Shown: positions 1 to 7,743, counted from the stretch's first letter. The stretch: DNA of 41,915 nt from Desulfurellales bacterium (GCA_027035575.1 JALVUQ010000052.1:1-41915), one strand, 5' to 3'. Program-made: numbers and translations. The notes: a model not told the origin generated them from the sequence alone.

Positions 1-112
1 ATTGTGTAAAAATCAAATCGTTCATTTGTTTTTCCTCCTTTGAAGGGTTATTTTTTTCTCAAAGAGGGGTTATAACATATAACCCCTCTTTCCTTCAAAG
101 GGGTGACACAAT
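1..112. repeat. Nested inverted repeat upstream of the helicase-Tat gene
   Basis: Three concentric pairs of arms are visible. The core is a perfect 13-bp inverted repeat, AAAGAGGGGTTAT (61-73) and ATAACCCCTCTTT (79-91), around a 5-nt loop. Outside it CCTTTGAAGG (37-46) pairs with CCTTCAAAGG (92-101), and ATTGTGT (1-7) pairs with ACACAAT (106-112). A second partial copy of the core arm (AGGGTTAT, 44-51) could compete for the same partner. No T-run follows the core on either strand, so an ordinary intrinsic terminator is unlikely. It could be a mobile-element end, a recombination site or an RNA switch. The left arm starts at the window edge, so the structure may extend further. Confidence 0.6.
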
Positions 113-174
113 TTATTTTACACTACCAATATGGCTACGCTTGAACAAATCCACAGAAAAAGGCGGGTAAACAT

Positions 175-2919
175 ATGAATTCGTTTTACAAAAAAGCGAT
201 AGAGGCTTTGGAATGTAATTTAAAAGGAAGAGATGCGTTCGCAAGTAAAGGTATGGTAAAAGACATTGCAGATGAGTATGCTCAGCTTGCATCTCAATGG
301 CAAAACGGAGCGTTTGAATTAAGAGACAAGCAGCTTCTTTTTACCTATGAGTGCATATCAAGCACACTAAACCCAAACAAAGCACCCGTTGCTCTAAGCC
401 TTGCCTGCGGAGAGGGGAAGCAGGAGGGTTTTGCCGTTGCCATCAAACTCTCCTACAAGTTTCTAAAACAAAAAAAGAAAACCGCCAAACTCTTTTTTAT
501 TACCGCAACAACCGATTTGATGGAACAGATGAAAAATTCACTCCCTTTAAAAAACCTGCCCTATGTATATAGAGTCGGAAAAGATATAAGTTATAAGGAT
601 GCGAAGCAAGAAGGCATATACCTGTGCGACTTTGCAACATACCTGAAACTCTCACTTCTTCAAAAAAAGGGCGCATCCGTTAAGCTGTTTAAGAATCTTG
701 ACAGGATTTTTGCAGACGAGTTTCACGCCCTCCTATCCTCATCAAAACATATAATATCGAATGAGCCGAATGTAAACTACCACAATGCCGAAAAGAAAAG
801 AAAATACCTCTTAAAGTTTCTTGCATACAAAAGGATAATGAAAGATGTGGTCTCCCTTCAAGCGGAATTCCCAAAAGCCATAGCACACTCAAGAAAAAGA
901 AATCACGCTACGTTCAACCCTTATCGTTTAACAAAAGACGGTGTGGTTTTGCAAAGATACCTCTATAAAAAATACTTAAACACACAAGACGACAACCCGC
1001 TCAAAGCCCTCGGCATCGCCTCTTATTTTGAATTCCTTGCGCTGCTTGACAAAACAGCCGATGCCGTATCAAAGCAGCCAGGCAAAGACTACTACCTGTT
1101 CAAGGACAACGACATCATCACAGATTACTGCACAGCCCAGAGATTCACAGGCAAACCTATGAAAAACACGGTATTTTTGGACAAAGAATTTGCAACACTC
1201 GTTATGCTTAAACATACAAACGATTTCACCAAAGATGTGTATAAAAAAGAGTTTATGCTTCTTTCAAGAATCTACCTATCCGAAACCTTATATGAAATCT
1301 CACCGATTGAGGCGATATTGATGCACAATCCGAGCAACTTCACCGTTGCCTCGGCTACGCTTAAAGGCGTATCGAAACAGCTCGACTACCTAAACTTTAA
1401 AACCCTCTTTCTACAGGCAGAACCCGTATTGAGTTTGGATGATAAAAATGTAAGCATAACGCAGGCATCAAAAGAGAACACGCCCTTGGACATAGTCAAA
1501 AACCTTAACTTAAAAAACTCAACGTTTGAGGCAGTAGCAATAACAGCCCAAAGCTCAAAAACTCTCAGTGATTTGGCAGACCTTCTGGAAAAAGAAAACC
1601 TATACGGCTATGAGGTAATAAGGCTCTATCGAAACCCGATAAACCCGAATGACGAGCTGTTTGAAGATGAGATAGTAAACCTTCAGGAACAGATATACAA
1701 AGAACCGAATAAAAAACGGATAATACTTATTCAAGGGCTCGGCGAAGGCTCAAACATATTCAAAACCACCCCGAACAACAACTATTCGGCAAAGCTGATT
1801 AAACTTGACATAGATGCCATAGACAAGGTTACACACACAAGATACAGAATAGGCGCAAAAGGCAGGGCAAACGGAACGTTCTGCCACAGGTTTTCAACAA
1901 ACTTGACACACTCGTCTAATCTGAAACTTGAAGAGGTCGAGATATTAAATAAAAGTAAAAACAAAGCTAAAACGCTTATTGAGATACAGACAAAAATACT
2001 TGAGGATATGGACGATAGTGCCGTAGCCGTGAATATAAGCTCAAACCTTACCTCAGACAATAAATCCTCAAGAAGAAACTTCTTAAAAAAACTTGGATTA
2101 GGACTCGCAGCAACAGCAGCAGCTCCGGCAATAATTCCATCTCTAACAAAAGATGCTGAAGCATATTATAGCGTTTATAATTACAAAAATCTCCCGCCTG
2201 GAATAAAAAAATGTAGAGATAAAGAAATAATAAACGCATATGTTATGTATAGAGCATCAGAAGGTTTGAATAATACTGTTTTTTATAAAGGAGTTGATGT
2301 CGTAAGAATATTTTGTGGAATTATGAGAATTTCCAATACCCAATACTTTCCAATAGAATTCGGAGAAGTTAGAAGATCAACCCCATTCATTGAACCGGCA
2401 TATTGGTATCTCTGTGCTTGGGCAGATATGCCACACTTTCCTATTATGGACGAACTTGAAAAGAAAAATCCTAATTTAACAAATTTTGCTAGAGGTATCT
2501 ATGATTATTTTGATCAGTGGGTTTATTACAATAAAGGATATTATGGTATGAAAACAGAAGACCATCTATTATTGACGATTTTTGATGCCGCTGGTTATAA
2601 CAAAGAAAAAAAATTAGACGAGTATTATAAAGCCAATTTCAATGGAAAGAAAGAAATTATAATAGAAACCGCAGATGTTTTCAAAAATATGCATATCAAT
2701 CCAAAACCAGATAAAATAAACGATAATTACGACAAAGCACTAACAGCACAATGGGCATCATATTGGCTAACAAGACATTATAATAGAACTTATGGTTACA
2801 ATGGAAAAATGACAGTATTGATTTGGTCTGAATTGGAACAAGATGGTTTTAGAAAAATGAATAATGGAAAAATTGACTTGAGAATCAGAGGACCACCAAA
2901 TTATATAGAAAAATTTTAA
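175..2919 (+). CDS. SecA-like helicase fused in frame to an internal Tat signal and an unknown exported-type domain
   Basis: The 914-residue product has two halves. Residues about 1-600 resemble the SecA/superfamily-2 motor: a Walker A-like GEGKQ (79-83, with Gln where Thr is usual), a DEFH box (181-184), a GLGEGSN segment (521-527) and a motif VI-like R558-IGAKGRANG. Residues 632-639 then read SRRNFLKK, a consensus twin-arginine motif. A hydrophobic stretch follows (640-657), with a likely signal-peptidase site after AEA (661-663). The remaining roughly 250 residues are rich in Tyr, Trp and Asn and match nothing I recognise. The start is ATG 175 with an AGGCGG ribosome site about 8 nt upstream. 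An in-frame ATG at 2008 could produce a 303-residue Tat precursor by itself. Base composition falls after about 2150. The helicase assignment is from motifs only; the fused architecture is directly visible as one open frame. Confidence 0.75.
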   Translation: MNSFYKKAIEALECNLKGRDAFASKGMVKDIADEYAQLASQWQNGAFELRDKQLLFTYECISSTLNPNKAPVALSLACGEGKQEGFAVAIKLSYKFLKQKKKTAKLFFITATTDLMEQMKNSLPLKNLPYVYRVGKDISYKDAKQEGIYLCDFATYLKLSLLQKKGASVKLFKNLDRIFADEFHALLSSSKHIISNEPNVNYHNAEKKRKYLLKFLAYKRIMKDVVSLQAEFPKAIAHSRKRNHATFNPYRLTKDGVVLQRYLYKKYLNTQDDNPLKALGIASYFEFLALLDKTADAVSKQPGKDYYLFKDNDIITDYCTAQRFTGKPMKNTVFLDKEFATLVMLKHTNDFTKDVYKKEFMLLSRIYLSETLYEISPIEAILMHNPSNFTVASATLKGVSKQLDYLNFKTLFLQAEPVLSLDDKNVSITQASKENTPLDIVKNLNLKNSTFEAVAITAQSSKTLSDLADLLEKENLYGYEVIRLYRNPINPNDELFEDEIVNLQEQIYKEPNKKRIILIQGLGEGSNIFKTTPNNNYSAKLIKLDIDAIDKVTHTRYRIGAKGRANGTFCHRFSTNLTHSSNLKLEEVEILNKSKNKAKTLIEIQTKILEDMDDSAVAVNISSNLTSDNKSSRRNFLKKLGLGLAATAAAPAIIPSLTKDAEAYYSVYNYKNLPPGIKKCRDKEIINAYVMYRASEGLNNTVFYKGVDVVRIFCGIMRISNTQYFPIEFGEVRRSTPFIEPAYWYLCAWADMPHFPIMDELEKKNPNLTNFARGIYDYFDQWVYYNKGYYGMKTEDHLLLTIFDAAGYNKEKKLDEYYKANFNGKKEIIIETADVFKNMHINPKPDKINDNYDKALTAQWASYWLTRHYNRTYGYNGKMTVLIWSELEQDGFRKMNNGKIDLRIRGPPNYIEKF

Positions 2920-3025
2920 TCTTTTGGTTTAAATTTAACTTGATTTTCAATTTATTTTCATTATCCATCTCAAGGTTGACTTAAGCGGTGAATAAATCCG
3001 CATTCTTTTTCCATTTCCAATTATC

Positions 3026-3042
3026 GGGGTGTTTCACACCCC
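3026..3042. repeat. Short GC hairpin between convergent genes
   Basis: GGGGTGT (3026-3032) and ACACCCC (3036-3042) form a perfect 7-bp stem with a TTC loop. It lies between the convergent genes ending at 2919 and 3199. It is followed by C-rich rather than T-rich sequence, so any terminator role would be weak. The rest of 2920-3198 is AT-rich and contains the direct repeat listed at 3061; no gene was seen there. Confidence 0.45.
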
Positions 3043-3060
3043 CCCTTCCTATTTCCTGCA

Positions 3061-3104
3061 CCTTGTATGTTACTCCCATCAACCCATCATTTGCGAGGTG
3101 CAAA
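3061..3104. repeat. Direct repeat, copy 1 of 2
   Basis: These 44 bases match 4594-4637 at 42 positions in the same orientation. The repeat ends in the small hairpin TTTGC-GAGGT-GCAAA (3090-3104). The two copies lie on either side of the AT-rich gene at 3199-4269 and are about 1.5 kb apart, like scars around an inserted cassette. Confidence 0.85.
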
Positions 3105-3198
3105 CAATGCATAAAGTTTATACTTGAGCTTGGGACTATGGAATATTTATATCGCTTATTCCAAATATTTCTTAAATAATTCGTTATTCCGAGATTGT

Positions 3199-4269
3199 TT
3201 ATTTTTTCAGTAATTTTTCTAATTCTTTAATTCTTTGCTTTGTGTAATTATTAATTTCAGATGGAAAATTAATATCGGATGTCATTTCACTATAGTCTCC
3301 TTTTTCCCACTGGCTATACACTTTTTTATATCCATTAATATGAAATGATAATCTATGAGTGAGATCTTTCATTTTTTTATCTTCCACAAGATATCCTTTT
3401 TCTAAAATTAACTTTTCCATTCTTTCATGATAAGGTTTAAATACACTCAACATATAATTTATCCACCTCTCTTGTTTTTTAGATGATATATTTAAAAGAA
3501 AATACGAATTTTTATCTTGACTATGCAGAATAAATATTTGATTACTTAAAGACATGTTATTATTTTTCAAATAAATAGGGGCTATATACTTTATCATTTC
3601 AACATCACTGATTTTATGATCGAAAGATTTCTTAAAAGATAGCAAAGGATGTATAGGAGGTAATATTTTCCCATCATTGTTCGTTATCACAGATTCGAAA
3701 GTAATGTCTGGAAAGATCACATTTATGCCATAAATTGTGGGATCATCCCCTTTGGGTTGTTCTAAAGTAATATGTGGAAAGAATACCTCTATTTTATAAA
3801 GAAATTTTCCTGTTTTTAAAGAATCCTTTAAGAGGGTTTTTTTATATAAAAAAAATTGAGAATAAGCTCCTTCTCCAATAAAATTGTTATCCTCGTCTAA
3901 TATATTTATTTTTCCGTCAAAGTTAATTTTTTTATACTTGTCATGTATTAATTTAACTGTAGTATCTTTTATATTAAGTTTATATTTTTTATGTTTTTGT
4001 AGTTTTACGTTTATATGTTGTTTATCAACTTTATAAGTAATCCAATAACTACCATAAATCTTTTTAGTCAGAAACATACATTGATAGTTTGATTCTGTTA
4101 ATAATCTATCCAATGGGATGTAGAAATCATTCAACTTTTCTTGAATCAACTGAGTGTTTGCTTCTTTTTGTTTGAAAATATTATCGATTATATTGGTTAT
4201 AAAAGTTCTAGGGATATAGAGTATAAATGCTACAAACACAACAAAGATTGCAATTTCTAATTGATTCAA
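3199..4269 (-). CDS. Membrane-anchored protein of unknown function
   Basis: This is a 356-residue protein that I do not recognise. Residues about 5-26 form one hydrophobic helix. A long hydrophilic, Lys- and Ile-rich domain follows, suggesting a single-pass inner-membrane anchor. Two similar strands, FFPHITLE and IFPDITFE, lie about 20 residues apart and may be an internal repeat. No catalytic motif is apparent. The start is TTG at 4269, supported by GGGAG (4276-4280 on the complementary strand) with 6-nt spacing; the next in-frame Met is about 60 residues in, after the membrane helix. Composition is extreme: 10 G/C among the 60 bases at 3961-4020. Together with the flanking direct repeats this suggests horizontal acquisition. 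It stands alone, convergent with the helicase fusion gene. Confidence 0.7.
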   Translation of the reverse strand: MNQLEIAIFVVFVAFILYIPRTFITNIIDNIFKQKEANTQLIQEKLNDFYIPLDRLLTESNYQCMFLTKKIYGSYWITYKVDKQHINVKLQKHKKYKLNIKDTTVKLIHDKYKKINFDGKINILDEDNNFIGEGAYSQFFLYKKTLLKDSLKTGKFLYKIEVFFPHITLEQPKGDDPTIYGINVIFPDITFESVITNNDGKILPPIHPLLSFKKSFDHKISDVEMIKYIAPIYLKNNNMSLSNQIFILHSQDKNSYFLLNISSKKQERWINYMLSVFKPYHERMEKLILEKGYLVEDKKMKDLTHRLSFHINGYKKVYSQWEKGDYSEMTSDINFPSEINNYTKQRIKELEKLLKK

Positions 4270-4593
4270 GTTTAACTCCCGTACATAAAGTCATAGGTCA
4301 CTTACTGACAAAACACATAGTCAAATGTAGCAGCCGAATAGCAGTTAAGTTGAGCACCTTGTTAGATTTCAATCGAACCAAAATGAAATCTATATTCCAC
4401 TTGGCTGATAGTCGGCTCATTAATGCATTTTGCAGCAAGACTACCTATATTGCCTCAGTTTGTCAAGACAGTTTTTCTAATTTCTTATTCCCTCCCTTTA
4501 TCGTAATATAAAATTCAACACTCTTTATTGGGCAGCATCCATTTCATTTAATTCCTGGGTGCATATTTTTTCATAAGAGGTTAATTTTTCATA

Positions 4594-4637
4594 CCTTATA
4601 TGTTACTCCCATCAATCCATCATTTGCGAGGTGCAAA
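4594..4637. repeat. Direct repeat, copy 2 of 2
   Basis: This is the second copy of the 44-bp repeat at 3061-3104. It differs at two positions, G to A near the start and C to T in the middle, and ends in the same TTTGC-GAGGT-GCAAA hairpin. It lies upstream of the orphan membrane-protein gene, while copy 1 lies downstream of it. Confidence 0.85.
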
Positions 4638-4748
4638 GTTTGGGAGAAATTTATCCCCACAGCCACTAATCACTAATCACTATTCACTAACCACAAGTTA
4701 CCAACCACCAACTACCGCTCGCCCATTCGACAATTTAACCCTTAACCA

Positions 4749-4775
4749 TTTTTCACACCTACGAAGTGTGAAAAA
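4749..4775. repeat. Hairpin repeat, copy 1
   Basis: TTTTTCACAC (4749-4758) and GTGTGAAAAA (4766-4775) make a perfect 10-bp stem around the loop CTACGAA. The run of A after it gives T on the other strand, so it would read as a terminator for minus-strand transcripts. The same core recurs at 5035-5056. Confidence 0.6.
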
Positions 4776-4795
4776 AAGGGCGGCGGATTAAAACC

Positions 4796-4868
4796 TCAAA
4801 CAACGGGTTATGCTTAAAGCATTTAAAGAAAATGAATGACATTGCAAGAAGTATAATCCGTTGTTTGA
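4796..4868. repeat. 16-bp inverted repeat enclosing 41 nt
   Basis: The arms at 4796-4811 and 4853-4868 (core CAAACAACGG and CCGTTGTTTG) are complementary at 15 of 16 positions, and the odd position is a G-T pair. The interior contains a second palindrome, ATGCTT-A-AAGCAT (4810-4822). The 73-bp unit has no coding potential. It could be a miniature element or a structured RNA. Confidence 0.55.
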
Positions 4869-5034
4869 TAAAACCGGCAGCAATAGTTTTTATCGATTGA
4901 TTTTAAGATTTTTCCTCCACCCGTTCCCATTTCTTTTACCTGCGAGATGAAAAGTTTTGGTGTGGATTCAGATAATCTCATAAACCGATTATCCTCTATT
5001 CACTATTTACTAATCACCAACCACCACTCATCCG

Positions 5035-5056
5035 TTTTTCACACCTGCGAAGTGTG
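5035..5056. repeat. Hairpin repeat, copy 2
   Basis: TTTTTCACACCTGCGAAGTGTG repeats the hairpin at 4749 with one loop change (A to G). The stem is shorter here, CACAC (5040-5044) with GTGTG (5052-5056), because the 3' A-run is interrupted. Confidence 0.5.
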
Positions 5057-5185
5057 CAATTTGAGGTGGCGTCATGCGATTTACCATCCGCCATAACTAA
5101 TCATCGACCACTGTTTATCTATTCTAAATAATTTACTCTTATTAAAATTTGCAAAAACAGGCTTTTTTTATACAATTGAACCCCA

Positions 5186-5959
5186 ATGAAAGAACTCGTT
5201 GATGTTCAGTCGCAAAAGGACACAAGAAACATATCGATAGATAAAGTCGGCGTAAAGGGAGTCAGGTATCCGATTTCCCTTTTGGATAAGGCAAAAAAGA
5301 GACAGCATACAATTGCAAATATAAATATGTATGTTTTGCTTCCAAGCGATTTTAAAGGCACGCATATGAGCAGATTTATCGAAATACTCAACGAAAATAA
5401 AGACTGCATAGATATAAAAAATATTGACAACATACTTTCTCAGATGAGAGAAAAATTAAATGCCGAAAAAGCCTATATGGAGCTTAAATTTCCGTATTTT
5501 ATAGAAAAAAAAGCTCCTGTCAGCAAAATAGAGTCTTTAATGAGTTACGATTGCAGGGTTGAGGCAATCGGAGACGGGGTTAATAATACAACAATTTTGA
5601 GCGTTATTGTACCTATTACAAGCCTTTGTCCCTGTTCAAAAGAGATTAGTGATTACGGGGCTCATAATCAAAGGGGCAGGGCTACAATATCGGTCGAATT
5701 TAGAGAGATGGTTTGGATAGAAGAGTTGGTAGGTGTGGCTGAAGAGTCGGCAAGCTGCGAAATATATGCTTTATTAAAGAGACCGGATGAAAAGTTTGTA
5801 ACGGAAAAAGCCTACGATAATCCTGTTTTTGTCGAGGATATAGCCAGAAATATTGCGTTAAGGTTAAAGGATGACAACAGAATAAAGCACTACTGGATAG
5901 AGGTTGAAAACTTTGAAAGCATTCATAATCACAACGCTTATGCGTTTATAGAAAGATAA
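5186..5959 (+). CDS. folE2: GTP cyclohydrolase I, FolE2 (type IB)
   Basis: The enzyme converts GTP to 7,8-dihydroneopterin triphosphate, the entry step for folate and often for queuosine. The 257-residue length is normal for FolE2. Family signatures are present: a KGTHMSRF segment (the conserved THMSR-type region, about residues 57-64), the Cys-containing CPCSKEIS segment (about 149-156) that carries the catalytic Cys, the GAHNQR motif just after it, and a conserved HNHNAYA near the C-terminus. FolE2 is the less metal-selective alternative to zinc-dependent FolE. The ATG at 5186 has only a weak ribosome site. The gene is followed 24 nt later by the CoA-transferase pair in the same direction, so it probably heads a three-gene operon, although the functions have no obvious link. 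Confidence 0.92.
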   Translation: MKELVDVQSQKDTRNISIDKVGVKGVRYPISLLDKAKKRQHTIANINMYVLLPSDFKGTHMSRFIEILNENKDCIDIKNIDNILSQMREKLNAEKAYMELKFPYFIEKKAPVSKIESLMSYDCRVEAIGDGVNNTTILSVIVPITSLCPCSKEISDYGAHNQRGRATISVEFREMVWIEELVGVAEESASCEIYALLKRPDEKFVTEKAYDNPVFVEDIARNIALRLKDDNRIKHYWIEVENFESIHNHNAYAFIER

Positions 5960-5983
5960 TTTTATAAAAAAGGAGTTTACGGT

Positions 5984-6964
5984 ATGGATACGATAGGGGA
6001 GCTGCTTGGCTACGAAGACCCTGACAAAATGAGGGGATTTTTTAGAAAGAAATCAAAAAAGCTGGAAAACAAGATAAAAAAACTGCCGGATGCCGTTTCT
6101 GAGTTTGTTGCAGAGAGCGACTATATGGCGATAGGCGGTTTCGGTTTGGTAAGAATACCTACAGCCTTTCTGCACGAGGTTATAAAACAGCAGAAAAAGG
6201 TTGCCACCTGTGCTTTTTTTACTTCAAATTACGATACGGATTTGGTTTTGATAAACGGTATGATGAAAAGTGTCGATATGTCGTACGGCATAGCCCTTGA
6301 GGCTTTGGGCAGCCCCAAAGTTTTAAGGAAGTATTTTGAAAACGGAGGGATTAAGGTTACCGAATGGTCGAACGGCGCTTTGGCTTGGAGATATAAGGCT
6401 GCCGCTATGGGTCTGTCGTTTCTTCCCGTTCGCTCTATGCTTGGAACCGATACCGAGAGGTACAGCGCAGCAAAAGAAATAATATGCCCATTTAGCGGCA
6501 AAAAGTACCTTGCAGTACCTGCACTTTATCCTGATATTGCCGTAATACACGTCCACGAAGCCGATATGTACGGCAATGCCCACATAAAAGGAGTTCTCGT
6601 TGCGGATGTTGATATTGCAAAGGCTGCTAAAAAGGTGATTATAACAACAGAAAGGATGGTGGATACCGAGTATTTCAGAAACAATCCCCAAAACACGACA
6701 ATTCCTTTTTATCTTGTTGATGCCGTCGTCGAGATTCCATACGGCAGCTATCCTGCGGAGATGCCCTACGAATACCTTTTTGATATAGATTACTTTAAAA
6801 GATTTTTACAGGCAGCAGAATCCGACGAGACCTTTGATAGGTTTATAAAAGAAAACATTTACGAGTGTAAGGATTTTTATGAATTCATATCTTTAAACGG
6901 CGGAGTGGAAAGAATAAAAGAATTAAGAAACCTTGAGTTGGGATTAAAAGGGAGTTCATTATGA
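5984..6964 (+). CDS. Class I CoA-transferase, alpha subunit (glutaconate CoA-transferase type)
   Basis: This 326-residue protein has the family-I CoA-transferase alpha fold signature. It includes IGGFGLVRIPTAFLHE near residue 50, a repeated glycine-rich strand pattern, and the conserved VHEADMYGNAHIKG segment (about 190-203). The closest recognisable relatives are GctA of glutaconate CoA-transferase and the related IpdA steroid-ring hydrolase subunit; sequence reading cannot separate these. The start has a good ribosome site (GGAG). It overlaps the beta-subunit gene by an ATGA junction, so the two are translationally coupled, as expected for a heteromer. The likely role is moving CoA between organic acids in the cytoplasm during anaerobic acid catabolism. 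The substrate is unknown. Confidence 0.8.
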   Translation: MDTIGELLGYEDPDKMRGFFRKKSKKLENKIKKLPDAVSEFVAESDYMAIGGFGLVRIPTAFLHEVIKQQKKVATCAFFTSNYDTDLVLINGMMKSVDMSYGIALEALGSPKVLRKYFENGGIKVTEWSNGALAWRYKAAAMGLSFLPVRSMLGTDTERYSAAKEIICPFSGKKYLAVPALYPDIAVIHVHEADMYGNAHIKGVLVADVDIAKAAKKVIITTERMVDTEYFRNNPQNTTIPFYLVDAVVEIPYGSYPAEMPYEYLFDIDYFKRFLQAAESDETFDRFIKENIYECKDFYEFISLNGGVERIKELRNLELGLKGSSL

Positions 6965-7743
6965 ATGAAAAGTATTATAACGAGATGGAGTTAATGATAT
7001 GCGCGGCAGCGAGAATTTTCGAAGACGGTGTTTCCGTATCCGTTGGAACCGGTGTTCCCTGTGCTGCGGTAATGTTATCCCAAAAGCTGTATGCTCCTAA
7101 CATACTTATACTTTTTGAAGCCGGCGGAATTGCTCCGCTTTTGCCTTCTATGCCAATATCCGTTGGAGATAAGAATACTATGTATAAGGCTCTGCAAACA
7201 ACCTCGGTTTCAGATGCTATGGAAATGAATCAAAGAGGGCTTGTTGACTACTGTTTCTTGGGCGGTGCTCAAATTGATATGTACGGAAACTTGAATTCAA
7301 CAATAATAGGCTCTCACGACAATCCTAAGGTTAGATTTCCGGGAAGCGGAGGAGCCAACGATTTTGCATCTTCAGCCTGGAGGACAATAATTGTTTCTCC
7401 ACACTCAAGCAGACGATTTACAAATAATATCGATTTTATAACAACTCCGGGATATTTAAAAGGACCAAACGCAAGGGAGGAAGCCGGACTGCCTCAAGGT
7501 ACAGGACCTTACAAAATTATAACCAATCTTGCCGTTATGAATTTTGATAACGATGAGAGGAGAATGGCTCTTGAATCGGTTCATCCCGGTGTTAGTATTG
7601 ATGATGTCGTAAAAAATACAGGTTTTGAGCTGTTGATAGACGAACACATCAAACAGACCGAGCCGCCCGGTGAAGACGAATTGAAGATTTTAAGAAACGA
7701 AGTTGACCCATACAGGGTTGTCATAGGAAAGAAAGCGCAGTAA
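6961..7743 (+). CDS. Class I CoA-transferase, beta subunit (glutaconate CoA-transferase type)
   Basis: The 260-residue protein is the partner of the preceding alpha subunit. Residue Glu53 in the LFEAGGIAP segment falls where GctB-type enzymes carry the Glu that forms the acyl-CoA thioester intermediate, so the subunit looks catalytically competent as a transferase. A GSGGANDFASSAW segment (about 121-133) is also typical of the family. Start and stop codons of the two subunits overlap by 4 bases. The gene ends 27 bases before the convergent end of the TRAP permease gene, with no obvious terminator in between. An IpdB-like hydrolase is the main alternative. Confidence 0.8.
   Translation: MNEKYYNEMELMICAAARIFEDGVSVSVGTGVPCAAVMLSQKLYAPNILILFEAGGIAPLLPSMPISVGDKNTMYKALQTTSVSDAMEMNQRGLVDYCFLGGAQIDMYGNLNSTIIGSHDNPKVRFPGSGGANDFASSAWRTIIVSPHSSRRFTNNIDFITTPGYLKGPNAREEAGLPQGTGPYKIITNLAVMNFDNDERRMALESVHPGVSIDDVVKNTGFELLIDEHIKQTEPPGEDELKILRNEVDPYRVVIGKKAQ

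Larger units (their letters stand above)
4270..5185. other. Long non-coding, repeat-rich interval
   Basis: No convincing gene was found in these roughly 0.9 kb. The stretch 4270-4511 has an open frame on the plus strand, but it overlaps the neighbouring gene and lacks a ribosome site. From 4594 onward a degenerate module appears twice (about 4594-4790 and 4921-5100): a TGCGAG-type element, then a low-complexity run of ACTAATCAC / ACCAACCAC words, then a CACACCTRCGAAGTGTG hairpin, then a GGCGG-like tail. A separate inverted repeat lies between them at 4796-4868. The interval probably also contains the folE2 promoter, but no clear -35/-10 pair was identified. Confidence 0.6.

Noticed and set aside
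61-91. The 13-bp stem as an intrinsic terminator
   Set aside because: Neither strand has a T-run right after the stem, and it forms part of a larger nested palindrome.
131-178. A 15-codon leader-type reading frame whose TGA overlaps the ATG of the helicase fusion gene
   Set aside because: It has no ribosome site and no repeated regulatory codons; the overlap is probably chance.
4227-4511. A 94-codon plus-strand reading frame
   Set aside because: It overlaps the N-terminus of the orphan membrane-protein gene, lacks a ribosome site and has no family resemblance.
4660-5035. A CRISPR array suggested by the repeated ACTAATCAC / ACCAACCAC words
   Set aside because: The words are irregular low-complexity sequence without fixed repeat length, spacers or cas genes nearby.
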